NCBI GenBank assembly: GCA_016934935.1
Contig: JAFGRW010000038.1
Location: forward strand, 28,328 to 92,327
DNA from: Spirochaetota bacterium
GTDB taxonomy: Bacteria > Spirochaetota > UBA4802 > JAFGJZ01
DNA: 64,000 nucleotides
Direction of reading: 5' to 3'
Positions within the stretch are counted from its first letter, which is position 1; every line of letters begins with the position of its first letter. Shown here in pieces: positions 46,638 through 54,821 of the stretch. The position numbers and the translations under genes are program-made. The notes beneath the pieces were generated by a model, which saw nothing but the letters and a program-made list of their open reading frames with translations, made no database searches and was not told the origin of the DNA.

Positions 46638-48431
46638 TTATCTGTTTAACAGTTTCTGTTCTTCTTTCTTTTCCTGGGTTATTCGATGCAGCTTGTCCGC
46701 ATCCGTTACAATATGAGGCGTAATAAACACAAGTAAATTGGTCTTTGTGTATTTAACTTCTTTATATTTAAATAGCCATCCAAGTACCGGTATGTCGCCC
46801 AGAATGGGAACTTTTGTTTCGGATTCAGATTTGTTGTTATTGATAAGTCCTCCGACAACAACTGTCTTGCCGTCGTCCACCGAGACTATTGTTTTTATGT
46901 CACGTTTGCTTATATCCGGTGGAATATAGGTGTTGCTTAGTGTGGTTCCAGCAGACTTAACCGAGTTTACTTCCTGGTAAAGTTGTAGAGTGACTTTCCC
47001 GCCCTTGGTAATATGAGGTGTAATCTTCAGTTTCAATCCGGCATCCTTGTAGTCGTAGCTGAAGCTCGAAGTACCGTCAGAATTCACAATATTGTTAGAA
47101 GGAACCGGAAACTGGTCGCCGACATTTATCTCTGCTTCCTGATTGTCCACTGTCATTATTTGCGGTGTAGAAAGTATACTGAAGTTTTTGTCCGTGGCCT
47201 GCGCGTTAAGCAGCATAAAGCCCAGCTGTGCCCTGTCACTCAAGAAGCCTAGCTGAAATCCCTGGTTAAGCGGAAGCACAACATCCTTTCCCGCTATTTT
47301 TTTGTCGGTAAAATTAGCCGAGTTGGAGTTGAAAATCTGAGAACCGCCAATAAGCCCGCCTGTGTCGGAACCGCGCTGACCAACCGGGGCACCAAGCATC
47401 CAGTCGATACCGAAACCCCATCCGTTTTCGGCTGATACCTCAATCACGAGTGCTTCGATTAAAACCTGTTCTCGTACAATATCAAGCTGTGATATGATAG
47501 CCTTTATTTGCCGAAACTCTTCCGTTGTTGCGGTTATTATCAATGAATTTGTGTCATTATTGGCAATAATTGAAAACTTCGGTTGCTGTGATGAGGGAGC
47601 AGGCTGCCTTGTAGCTGCAGCTGCTGCTCTTGAAGTTCTTGCAGTTTTTGAGGGCGGTTCAGGTGACTTTCGCGGTTCGGTGTTTATTTTGGCAGTTTCC
47701 GAAAAAGGTACTCTGGAAAGAACCTCAGCGAGCTCTTTCGCGTTGGCATATTGAAGATGAACAACGTGAATATTTCCCTTGCTGATACTCTCGTCGCCCT
47801 CCTCCTCGGAAGAGGCTGGTGCTTTGTCAAGTGCCTCTGCAACCTTGATTAGTCCTTCAATTTCACTTGCCATGCCCGAGAGCAGTATATAGTTAAGATC
47901 CTCATAAGATAGAACCTTAGTAGTTCTTGATTTAAGAGTGTTAAGAATATTCCGTATCTTATAGGCATCACCCTCTTTTACATTGTAAATGTAGGTTATT
48001 GTGTCGCCTTCGCGGGTGGAGACGTTAAGATCCTCGTCAACAAGGAGGGTTGTGTTTGAAGATATCGCGTCATCAATGGTGACAATTTTTATAAGATTTT
48101 CGCTCTCGATAACCGCAAAGCCCTGAAGTTGCAGAATTGACTTCATAATATTGTAGGCTTCTGAGACCGGAATTCTTTTGGCAGAGATTACAGTGATTTT
48201 GCCCCGTACCTTGTTGTCGGCTATTATGTTTTTGCCAATCAGGGAGCTCATCATTTTTAGAAACTCGTTTATATCCTGATCGTTAATATTGAGCGCGAAA
48301 GTAGCTTTACGTTGAGCATATAAGTTTCTTATACCAAGGCGCGGGGGGTTACCCTCGTAAGATATAAAAAGCGAGAGTGTCATGACGCAAATCATAATCA
48401 GTATAAGCGATGCTTTTTTGTTAATTTTCAT
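46638..48431 (-). CDS. gspD: type II secretion system secretin D
   Basis: A 597-residue outer-membrane channel. Signal peptide near residues 1-40, N0 domain (FALNINDQDINEFLKMMS), N1-N2 domains with LQLQGFAVIESEN, an Ala/Thr/Pro-rich linker near 270, then the secretin core: VLIEALVIEVS, VGDQFPVP, and VVGGLINNNKSESETKVPILGDIP-type end (split: VVGGLINNN, VPILGDIPVLG). No lipobox or pilotin gene is seen. Confidence 0.95.
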   Translation of the reverse strand: MKINKKASLILIMICVMTLSLFISYEGNPPRLGIRNLYAQRKATFALNINDQDINEFLKMMSSLIGKNIIADNKVRGKITVISAKRIPVSEAYNIMKSILQLQGFAVIESENLIKIVTIDDAISSNTTLLVDEDLNVSTREGDTITYIYNVKEGDAYKIRNILNTLKSRTTKVLSYEDLNYILLSGMASEIEGLIKVAEALDKAPASSEEEGDESISKGNIHVVHLQYANAKELAEVLSRVPFSETAKINTEPRKSPEPPSKTARTSRAAAAATRQPAPSSQQPKFSIIANNDTNSLIITATTEEFRQIKAIISQLDIVREQVLIEALVIEVSAENGWGFGIDWMLGAPVGQRGSDTGGLIGGSQIFNSNSANFTDKKIAGKDVVLPLNQGFQLGFLSDRAQLGFMLLNAQATDKNFSILSTPQIMTVDNQEAEINVGDQFPVPSNNIVNSDGTSSFSYDYKDAGLKLKITPHITKGGKVTLQLYQEVNSVKSAGTTLSNTYIPPDISKRDIKTIVSVDDGKTVVVGGLINNNKSESETKVPILGDIPVLGWLFKYKEVKYTKTNLLVFITPHIVTDADKLHRITQEKKEEQKLLNR

Positions 48432-48449
48432 AATGTCCTGTTTGTCCGG

Positions 48450-49289
48450 TTAATCATTTATTATAAATTCAAGCGTTTCGTCGTTACCGCGACGATTAAT
48501 TTCAATAATTACTTTACTCTCTTCAGGTATGGTCTGCCATAGTTCGAAAAGTTTTTGAGTGCTCGTAATCTGGTGTCCGTTGATCTTCTGTAAAATATCA
48601 CCGCTTCGCATGCCGTATTTGTAAAGCATATTTTGGCTACTCACTCTTTTTAGACGGTAACCCACTATCTGCCCGTCTTTACGGTATGGAGAGACAACCA
48701 GACCTTTCAGCATGGTGTCCATGCTGCCTTTTAAGTTCTGTTTAAGTTCGGAACGGCTTAGTGTCGTTGTCTTGCTTGAACCGGATGATGAACTGCTTGA
48801 TGATGCTGTTCTGGGGGCATCCTTTGGTGGATACATATCCAGTATCATCTTTTGATCATTTTTCTTAAGATAAACCTTGGTTGTTTCTATCCAGGTTAGT
48901 GTGTAACCATAGACATTCTGTCCGATTCTGAAAATTTCAGAGTTTTTCTCGCCTCGTTTGCTTATAAGGGCTCGGGCGATTGACGCAGGTCCCGTTATCG
49001 TACCAAGAAGTGACAAATCAGAGACGAGTGCCGGTGAATCCGGAGTCTCTTCGCCATCTGCGTCGCTTATGTCTGCAAGTTTAAAAAGAGTGCTTTCAAG
49101 TATTGACTGGCTGGATTGTGATCGGGTAACAGACTGGTCGATTCTTGTCCGCGAAACTGCTTTTTTTGTATCAATTTGCGGCGCAAATATGATGTTGCCG
49201 ATAATCATGTTTATGCAAAAAGATGTCAACCCTGCCAATAATGTAACAGAAAGCAGTGTTGCCGCGTGAAATTTCAGCTGGTTATTCAT
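48450..49289 (-). CDS. gspC: type II secretion system protein C (PDZ type)
   Basis: About 279 residues. Membrane helix near residues 8-30 (FHAATLLSVTLLAGLTSFCI), the periplasmic HR domain with LSLLGTITGP..ARALISKRGEKN, a Ser-rich linker, then a PDZ domain (YKYGMRSGDILQKINGHQI). It links GspD to the inner platform. The frame is open to 49364; the ATG at 49289 is chosen because the membrane helix then follows the usual short cytoplasmic tail, but no strong ribosome site decides it. It is first in the operon. Confidence 0.87.
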   Translation of the reverse strand: MNNQLKFHAATLLSVTLLAGLTSFCINMIIGNIIFAPQIDTKKAVSRTRIDQSVTRSQSSQSILESTLFKLADISDADGEETPDSPALVSDLSLLGTITGPASIARALISKRGEKNSEIFRIGQNVYGYTLTWIETTKVYLKKNDQKMILDMYPPKDAPRTASSSSSSSGSSKTTTLSRSELKQNLKGSMDTMLKGLVVSPYRKDGQIVGYRLKRVSSQNMLYKYGMRSGDILQKINGHQITSTQKLFELWQTIPEESKVIIEINRRGNDETLEFIIND

Positions 49290-49867
49290 ATAATAATCTC
49301 TAATGTTTAACATTTCGCAATTTTGTATGAAAAAACTGACTACATAGTTGCTATTTGTACTCAAGAACTACACAAGTATAATCTAAATCTGTGACATTTT
49401 TGGTAATAATTTAAGTACTCGCTTAGCGCAACCTTATTTTTTTTTCTAAGACTGCTCTGTCAATACAATTTCATTTGATTTCGGCTTTCCCTGGTTGCCA
49501 AATAGTATTTTGCTAAGGCGTTGTATAATAATTATGCTGATAGCGTGTTATCGATTATGGTTTATCACCCTGAAACAAAACAAGCATCTAAAACCGTCGG
49601 CTTTTTGAAACACAAACATCCTGTCCGGATTATATCTTGACAGAAGAAACCTTGTAATTAGTATCAGATGATATTGTTGGCGTCTTGTTACAGGTGATAA
49701 GAAAAGAACACAAACCTTGATTGACTTTTGATTGCCGTGTTGTGCTAAGATGAACCGCACTTGGTAGTTTTTGATTAGTTTTATATAACTGAAAAACAGT
49801 AATATTTAACAGGCTCTATAGTTGTGTTTTACTGTAACAGGATGGAAAATTTTCTGGAGGAATGGCA
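49290..49867. other. 578-base divergent intergenic region, gspC / 49868 gene
   Basis: AT-rich with no supported gene; the minus-strand open frame 49548-49760 has no ribosome site or recognisable content. A TTGTAC-16-TATAAT pair (49355-49382, plus) and the promoter at 49721-49751 are the only signals noted. I see no hairpin comparable to those in other gaps. Confidence 0.4.
49721..49751 (+). promoter_or_regulatory. candidate promoter of the 49868 gene
   Basis: TTGACT (49721-49726), 19-base spacer, TAAGAT (49746-49751) preceded by TG in the extended -10 position. The spacer is long; the extended -10 compensates. Confidence 0.35.
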
Positions 49868-50566
49868 ATGTATGTGATTTACATAGCTCTTGTTTGTGTT
49901 GTGGCCGGTATAATCTTTCTTGTTAAATCTACTCAAACCGAAAAAGTTGCGTTATCTGATAAAAAAAATGGTAAATTCACGGCTTCGCAATACAGAGGTG
50001 CGGCTTCACCTTCGTCATCATCTCCTTTAAACACGTCCGGCAAAAGTGTTATTCGGACAAATGAGTATGTCTACTCTGTAGAAGATTCTGTTCAAATGGC
50101 TGATAGGGGCATGGAATCCGGATATGAAATCTCTTCGGAACCGGGGCTGGCTGAATTAAATGATTCTGTCGTGTATTCTTCCAATGCCGATACAGGTAAT
50201 GAGTCTGATAAACAGGATCTTGCTCCGGGTTCAGTGAAGACCAACGAAATTGAAACAGTCTTGTATGAAGATCCGGACTGTGTGATCAATTTCACGTTAA
50301 ACAGGGATTTGGCAGATCCTTCTGTTTTCACAAATCTTCGCAGAAAAGGCTCCGGAGCACTGAGTTTGGGGTCTGATTCCCTGAGTCTTCGTTTCGACAA
50401 GACTCTCTATAGGTTTGATTTTAACCGCATAAAGGATATTCGTGGTGACAAAAACGGAGCGCTGATTTACCCTGATAATATTGCGTATCCGCTTTTGCTG
50501 ATAGCTCCTGATTGTGATGACTTCTCTGAAAGGCTGTTGTCGGCATATAATCAATTTCTGAAATAG
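49868..50566 (+). CDS. single-span membrane protein of unknown function
   Basis: About 232 residues. An N-terminal membrane helix (YVIYIALVCVVAGIIFLV) is followed by a Ser/Thr-rich, low-complexity region to about residue 125 and a compact C-terminal domain (DCVINFTLNRDL, YRFDFNRIKDIRGDKNGAL). Nothing identifies a family. GGAGG at 49856-49860 sits 7 bases before the ATG at 49868, which I prefer to the ATG at 49862 only one base from it. It precedes a TPR gene and the mre operon and may share envelope function. Confidence 0.7.
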   Translation: MYVIYIALVCVVAGIIFLVKSTQTEKVALSDKKNGKFTASQYRGAASPSSSSPLNTSGKSVIRTNEYVYSVEDSVQMADRGMESGYEISSEPGLAELNDSVVYSSNADTGNESDKQDLAPGSVKTNEIETVLYEDPDCVINFTLNRDLADPSVFTNLRRKGSGALSLGSDSLSLRFDKTLYRFDFNRIKDIRGDKNGALIYPDNIAYPLLLIAPDCDDFSERLLSAYNQFLK

Positions 50567-50681
50567 GACTGCTCTGTCTTCATCAATGAAAGTCTATCCG
50601 GATCGCAGACTTTTGGTGGGCTGAACAAATCTGCCATTCGCTGGTGTTGTCTAAAATATTGAATTGCTGAGGTTTTATTGG

Positions 50682-51635
50682 ATGTATTACCGATATAAAA
50701 AGAATAAAGGGCCTGGTGTGCTGTTCAAGGTTTTGTTTGCAGTAATTTTTTTTGGTGTACTCTTTTATTTTGCGAATCGTTATCAAGAGTATCTGTTTTT
50801 CTGGAGATATACAGTAAATCAGATTTCGTCTGGAATAAACTCTGCATCGCTTGTGGAAGATGAACAGAGGCGTATAGAGATACTGAGAGAGTCTTATAAG
50901 AAAAGTCTTGATTACGCTGAAGCCAACCCGCTTTCCAGGGAAGCGTTTTTTACTCTTGCGAATGCTGCGGCAAGTCTTGCTGAGGCGGAATCGTCTGTGA
51001 AGTTTTCGTCTTATATTTTGAATGATAACGGTTCAGTGTTTGATCGGGAATCCAGGGATCTTCTTTTAGAATCGATGAAAGCTTTGAAAAAGGGGATAGC
51101 TCTTGATGAACGTCAGGTAGTTGCCGATAGTATTCTGGTGCTTGCTTCCAAGCTGGATTTTTACACCGGATATTCTGAAATGGAGAAGATTTTTTCGTAT
51201 ATTGCTCTGGTTTCTGATCCTGCTTCACTGTCAGATGTTGAAGATCGCCGTTTTTACGGACTTATGCTTGTTCTTAAGGGGGATGTTGACGCAGGCGTTG
51301 CATTTTTAAGGAATCATGGACAAATAGCATCTTTTTCTGACAGATTGTTTTTTAGCGGCGCGCTGAAAAAGGCGGGTCAGTATACAGACGCAATCGTGGA
51401 GTATAAGGAGCTTCTTTCCGAGCAGCCTTCAAAAGAGCATGAGGTCTATATCCTTTATAATCTGGGCGAGATATACTATGAGCAATCGCTTTATAATGAA
51501 GCTCTTGAGGAGCTTCTTAAACTTCAGCTCGTAAAACCGGATGATGCCAGGGCGCGGAATTTGACAGGGCAGATATACTTAAAACTTGGCGATAAGAAAT
51601 CCGCAGAGGCTTATCTGGGCGGTTTAGGGGGATGA
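50682..51635 (+). CDS. membrane-anchored TPR protein
   Basis: About 317 residues. A basic start (MYYRYKKNKGPG) and one membrane helix (LFKVLFAVIFFGVLFYFANR) lead to a probably periplasmic helical-repeat region; the last 90 residues hold clear TPRs (LFFSGALKKAGQYTDAIVEY, YILYNLGEIYYEQSLYNEAL). ATG 50682 is preferred, with GAGG ten bases earlier; an open TTG lies at 50664. Being upstream of mreB it may assist cell-envelope assembly, but this is inference from position. Confidence 0.75.
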   Translation: MYYRYKKNKGPGVLFKVLFAVIFFGVLFYFANRYQEYLFFWRYTVNQISSGINSASLVEDEQRRIEILRESYKKSLDYAEANPLSREAFFTLANAAASLAEAESSVKFSSYILNDNGSVFDRESRDLLLESMKALKKGIALDERQVVADSILVLASKLDFYTGYSEMEKIFSYIALVSDPASLSDVEDRRFYGLMLVLKGDVDAGVAFLRNHGQIASFSDRLFFSGALKKAGQYTDAIVEYKELLSEQPSKEHEVYILYNLGEIYYEQSLYNEALEELLKLQLVKPDDARARNLTGQIYLKLGDKKSAEAYLGGLGG

Positions 51636-52109
51636 TAAAGAGAGTGCAGACCTCTTTTAAAAACCTTGACAAAAAGCAGAATAAAAAAATAGTATCACTT
51701 CTGAGCATTCGTTTGTTTGCTGGTTTTTGTTTTCTATGATAATCATTTTTACTGTCCGGTTTCCTCGAGCTGGAAACAGAGTGAGGATTTTTAAAACATT
51801 TAATAATTAAATGCGTCAGGCTCGGCTGTTCTTTTCGGCGGCCGGTTTTTATAGATTCACAGGGCACTGAGGTTTTTTCTGTTACGCAAAGCCTGGTATT
51901 TCTGTTTCCGGAGTCAGGATTTTGGGTCTTAGATATAATAGACTTAATAATTATGGTTTTTGCAGTATGTCTTGATCGGTTCATTTTAAGGGTAATTCGA
52001 CAATATCACTATGATAAATGATAATGTATGAAGATATCTTGATAGACAAGAAGTTTGTAAGCTGGTTTTGTCATGTTAGCTGATGTGATTGATTCTAAAG
52101 AGGTGTGAA
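51636..52109. other. 474-base gap upstream of mreB: long leader or small-RNA candidate
   Basis: A good promoter starts about 405 bases before mreB, and a second TATAAT stands at 51934-51939. Between them is a GC-mixed stretch (51820-51910) with several short inverted segments. No plus-strand ORF with a ribosome site was found. The minus frame 51517-51984 overlaps the TPR gene and looks spurious. I cannot match it to 6S, tmRNA, RNase P or SRP RNA. Confidence 0.35.
51666..51695 (+). promoter_or_regulatory. putative promoter in the mreB leader region
   Basis: Perfect TTGACA (51666-51671), 18-base spacer, TAGTAT (51690-51695). It would begin a transcript near 51702. Confidence 0.5.
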
Positions 52110-53135
52110 ATGCTTTTTAATTCATTTTATGGTATGTTTTCTAATGATATGGGTATCGATCTGGGTACCGCAAATACACTTGTTCATGTTAAAGGGCAGG
52201 GTATTGTGCTGAGTGAGCCGTCTGTTGTTGCTCAGCAGACCAGTACAGGCAAGGTGCTTGCTGTAGGCCATGAGGCCAAGAGGATGCTTGGACGTACTCC
52301 AGGTGATATTGTTGCCATTCGTCCTATGAAGGACGGAGTTATCGCAGATTTTGAAACTGTAGAAAAAATGATTCGCTATTTTATTACCAAGGTGCATAAG
52401 CGAAAAACCTTGGTTCGCCCGCGAGTTGTTATTGGTGTTCCTTCGGGGATTACCGAGGTAGAGAAGAGAGCAGTTCGTGAATCTGCCGAACAGGCTGGAG
52501 CACGTGAAATATTTCTTATAGAAGAGGCTCTTGCGGCTGCTATTGGAGCAAATATTCCAATTCACGAGCCAGCCGGTCATATGATAGTCGATATTGGCGG
52601 AGGAACAACCGAGATCGCCGTTATTTCTCTTGGAGGTATGGTTATCGCTGATTCCGTTCGTATTGCTGGTGATGAGTTTGATGAAGCAATAATCAAATAT
52701 ATGAGAAATCAGTACAATCTTGTTGTTGGAGAGCGGATGGCTGAAGAGGTTAAATTCCGTCTGGGTAATATTTTTCCTGATAAAAAGGTTGAGTCAATGG
52801 ATCTTAAAGGACGTGATGCCATATCCGGACTTCCACGTACTCTCGAGATCGATTCATCAGAAATCCGTAAAGCCTTAAAAGAGCCAGCTGATCAGATTCT
52901 CGATGGAATAAAACACGCTCTTGAAAGGACTCCGCCGGAGCTGGCAGCCGATATTGTTGAGCGTGGTATCGTGTTAACTGGTGGAGGCGCTCTTTTGAAG
53001 GGGCTTGACAAGTATATAAGCAAAGATACAGGTGTTCCTGTAATTAGAGCGGAAAATCCGCTAACCTGTGTTGTTCTTGGAGCCGGAAAGTTTCTTGAAG
53101 AGCTGAAAAATCTTTACCGATCTAACTTGAAATAA
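52110..53135 (+). CDS. mreB: rod shape-determining protein MreB
   Basis: A 341-residue bacterial actin that guides the elongation machinery. Nucleotide-binding segments are [34 protein letters not shown] and [22 protein letters not shown] precedes the ATG at 52110; the frame opens earlier at 52089. It heads the mreBCD-mrdA-rodA set, although a 319-base gap with a repeat element separates it from mreC. Confidence 0.97.
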   Translation: MLFNSFYGMFSNDMGIDLGTANTLVHVKGQGIVLSEPSVVAQQTSTGKVLAVGHEAKRMLGRTPGDIVAIRPMKDGVIADFETVEKMIRYFITKVHKRKTLVRPRVVIGVPSGITEVEKRAVRESAEQAGAREIFLIEEALAAAIGANIPIHEPAGHMIVDIGGGTTEIAVISLGGMVIADSVRIAGDEFDEAIIKYMRNQYNLVVGERMAEEVKFRLGNIFPDKKVESMDLKGRDAISGLPRTLEIDSSEIRKALKEPADQILDGIKHALERTPPELAADIVERGIVLTGGGALLKGLDKYISKDTGVPVIRAENPLTCVVLGAGKFLEELKNLYRSNLK

Positions 53136-53168
53136 AATTAGTTAATATTGGTAACATCCAATAATCAG

Positions 53169-53275
53169 CTATTCTATAAGAAACTTACAAGAAACTTGTA
53201 AGAAACTTACAAGAAACTTGTAAGTTCCTTGCAAGAAACTTGTAAGTTCCTTGCAAGAAATTGCTTATAGAATAG
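53169..53275. repeat. 107-bp element: 12-bp inverted ends enclosing an 11-bp tandem array
   Basis: Ends CTATTCTATAAG (53169-53180) and CTTATAGAATAG (53264-53275) are perfect inverted repeats. Inside, 53181-53257 is exactly seven 11-bp units: AAACTTACAAG, AAACTTGTAAG, the same two again, TTCCTTGCAAG, AAACTTGTAAG, TTCCTTGCAAG, plus a 6-base remnant. Adjacent units form hairpins such as CTTACAAG-AAA-CTTGTAAG. It lies between mreB and mreC. Confidence 0.9.
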
Positions 53276-53304
53276 GCTCTTGACCGATGTTATCCTCTGG
53301 AACA

Positions 53305-53333
53305 TTGATATTTATCGAAGTTCTCTATTATAA
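53305..53333 (+). promoter_or_regulatory. candidate promoter of mreC operon
   Basis: TTGATA (53305-53310), 17-base spacer, TTATAA (53328-53333). The spacer contains the motif TCGAAGTTCTCTAT (53315-53328) also found at 19249-19262. Confidence 0.5.
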
Positions 53334-53386
53334 AAACCGGCGGCTGCTGATTATTTGGCAAAAGCCGGTTATTCGCCGGGTTTTTA
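53331..53386. terminator. terminator-like hairpin with alternative pairing upstream of mreC
   Basis: TAAAAACCGGCG (53331-53342) pairs with CGCCGG-g-TTTTTA (53374-53386) as a terminator-like stem. The same left arm AACCGGC (53335-53341) can pair with GCCGGTT (53364-53370) instead. The two folds exclude each other, as in attenuators. Confidence 0.5.
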
Positions 53387-53454
53387 TCTTAAGTATAAAA
53401 TGATAAAAACCTTTTTTTTAGTTAATTCTCTGTATCAGTTAATTTGGTGTGTTT

Positions 53455-54315
53455 ATGGAATTTTTTATACGACATAAGGCTATTGTTACTCTGATAAGCT
53501 CCTTTATCTTCTGTACTGTTTCGCTTTCTGTTCAATCTTCGACATTTACTCTGTCTCTGGAAGGGCTTGGAAGTCTGTTTCTTATGCCGTTTCAAAAAAG
53601 CTACAACTTTGTTCAGAAAGGAGCTCAGGTCATGTGGGCTGGTTTTACGGAGCTTGACGATTTGCGCGAGGAGCTTAACCAGGCACATGTCAAGTTACAG
53701 GAGTATGAAGCAGCGACAGAAGATCTCACTGAGATTCGCAAGGAAAACGAACGCTTACGTCTTTTACTGGGTTTTAATGAGAAGATTGTTTATAAATCAA
53801 TACCGGCACAGATCATTTCTAAAGACCCCGATAACTGGTTTCGAACCATCGTTATTAACAAGGGGTCCGATGATGGAATTCGTCCCAACATGCCTGTTGT
53901 TGCATTTACGGGGGAAAAAAAGGCTGTAGTCGGAAAAATCATTGAAGTGCGGGGTTCGCTTTCCAGGGTTCAGCCGCTTATATCTCCGACAATGAAGGTT
54001 GGCGTTCGTCTGCAGTCCAGCCGTTATCCAGGGCTCATGGAGGGCTATTCACTGAATTCTGGTCTCTGCATTGTTGATTATATTAATAAGTCAGCTTTTT
54101 TACAAAAAGGTGACCATGTAATAACCTCAGGACAGGGTGGTATCTTTCCTCCGGGGTTGCTTGTTGGTACTATTGAAGATTCAATTACCATGGATTCCAG
54201 CGCTTTTAAGCAGGCGCTTGTAAGACCGCTTATCGATTATAATCACGTAGAAGAAGTTTTTGTTATACTTAAAATACCGGATCTGGATCTTATTGAATTA
54301 ATTGAAAGGCACTAA
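53455..54315 (+). CDS. mreC: rod shape-determining protein MreC
   Basis: A 286-residue bitopic protein: membrane helix near residues 8-28, a coiled coil (LDDLREELNQAHVKLQEYE), then two periplasmic beta barrels (KDPDNWFRTIVINKGSDDGI, VITSGQGGIFPPGLLVGTI). It activates PBP2. The ATG at 53455 is preferred over an in-frame GTG at 53449. mreD follows after 2 bases. Confidence 0.94.
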   Translation: MEFFIRHKAIVTLISSFIFCTVSLSVQSSTFTLSLEGLGSLFLMPFQKSYNFVQKGAQVMWAGFTELDDLREELNQAHVKLQEYEAATEDLTEIRKENERLRLLLGFNEKIVYKSIPAQIISKDPDNWFRTIVINKGSDDGIRPNMPVVAFTGEKKAVVGKIIEVRGSLSRVQPLISPTMKVGVRLQSSRYPGLMEGYSLNSGLCIVDYINKSAFLQKGDHVITSGQGGIFPPGLLVGTIEDSITMDSSAFKQALVRPLIDYNHVEEVFVILKIPDLDLIELIERH

Positions 54316-54317
54316 AA

Positions 54318-54821
54318 ATGAATGTTTCTTATATCTTTACGGCAATAATTCTTATTGTAAGCCTTATTATGCAGGGTCACTCATCTTTTGATGTCTTGCG
54401 TATTGGTGGCGTCAAGCCCGACATGACTTTTATAGCCATTGTCTACTACTCTTACTCTTTTGGATCATTTTATGGTGAAGCAACGGCGCTTTTTTCGGGC
54501 TTTTTTCATGATTCAATGTCTAATTCGCCTTTGGGTTTGCTAACTCTGCCTAAGGTTATAGTAGCATTCGCAATAGGTCTTTTTGGCCGTGCGGTTATAA
54601 AAAGCAATGTTCTGACAATAATCCCGCTTGTTTTTGGCGCTTCTGTACTTAAAGGTGTAATTACTCTGCTTCTTTGTATGATATTTCATGAGGCTTCGGT
54701 TTCTGATATAGCTTATATTATTCTCCCCGAGTCTTTCTATAACGCGCTTTTGGCCATTCCTCTTTTCCTTGTTTTTGACAAGATTTACGAGAATGAACTT
54801 GGTCGGGAGGGAAGTTACTAA
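54318..54821 (+). CDS. mreD: rod shape-determining protein MreD
   Basis: A 167-residue integral membrane protein with about five spans, including GGVKPDMTFIAIVYYSYSFG and GFFHDSMSNSPLGLLTLPK, the conserved MreD segment. It belongs to the elongasome. Its stop shares a base with the mrdA start (TAATG). Confidence 0.9.
   Translation: MNVSYIFTAIILIVSLIMQGHSSFDVLRIGGVKPDMTFIAIVYYSYSFGSFYGEATALFSGFFHDSMSNSPLGLLTLPKVIVAFAIGLFGRAVIKSNVLTIIPLVFGASVLKGVITLLLCMIFHEASVSDIAYIILPESFYNALLAIPLFLVFDKIYENELGREGSY

Noticed and set aside
49548..49760. 70-residue minus-strand open frame in the gspC upstream gap
   Set aside because: No ribosome site, unlikely composition, and no gene neighbour that would explain it.
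51517..51984. 155-residue minus-strand open frame upstream of mreB
   Set aside because: It overlaps the end of the TPR gene, has no ribosome site, and its translation is basic, low-complexity and without recognisable domains.
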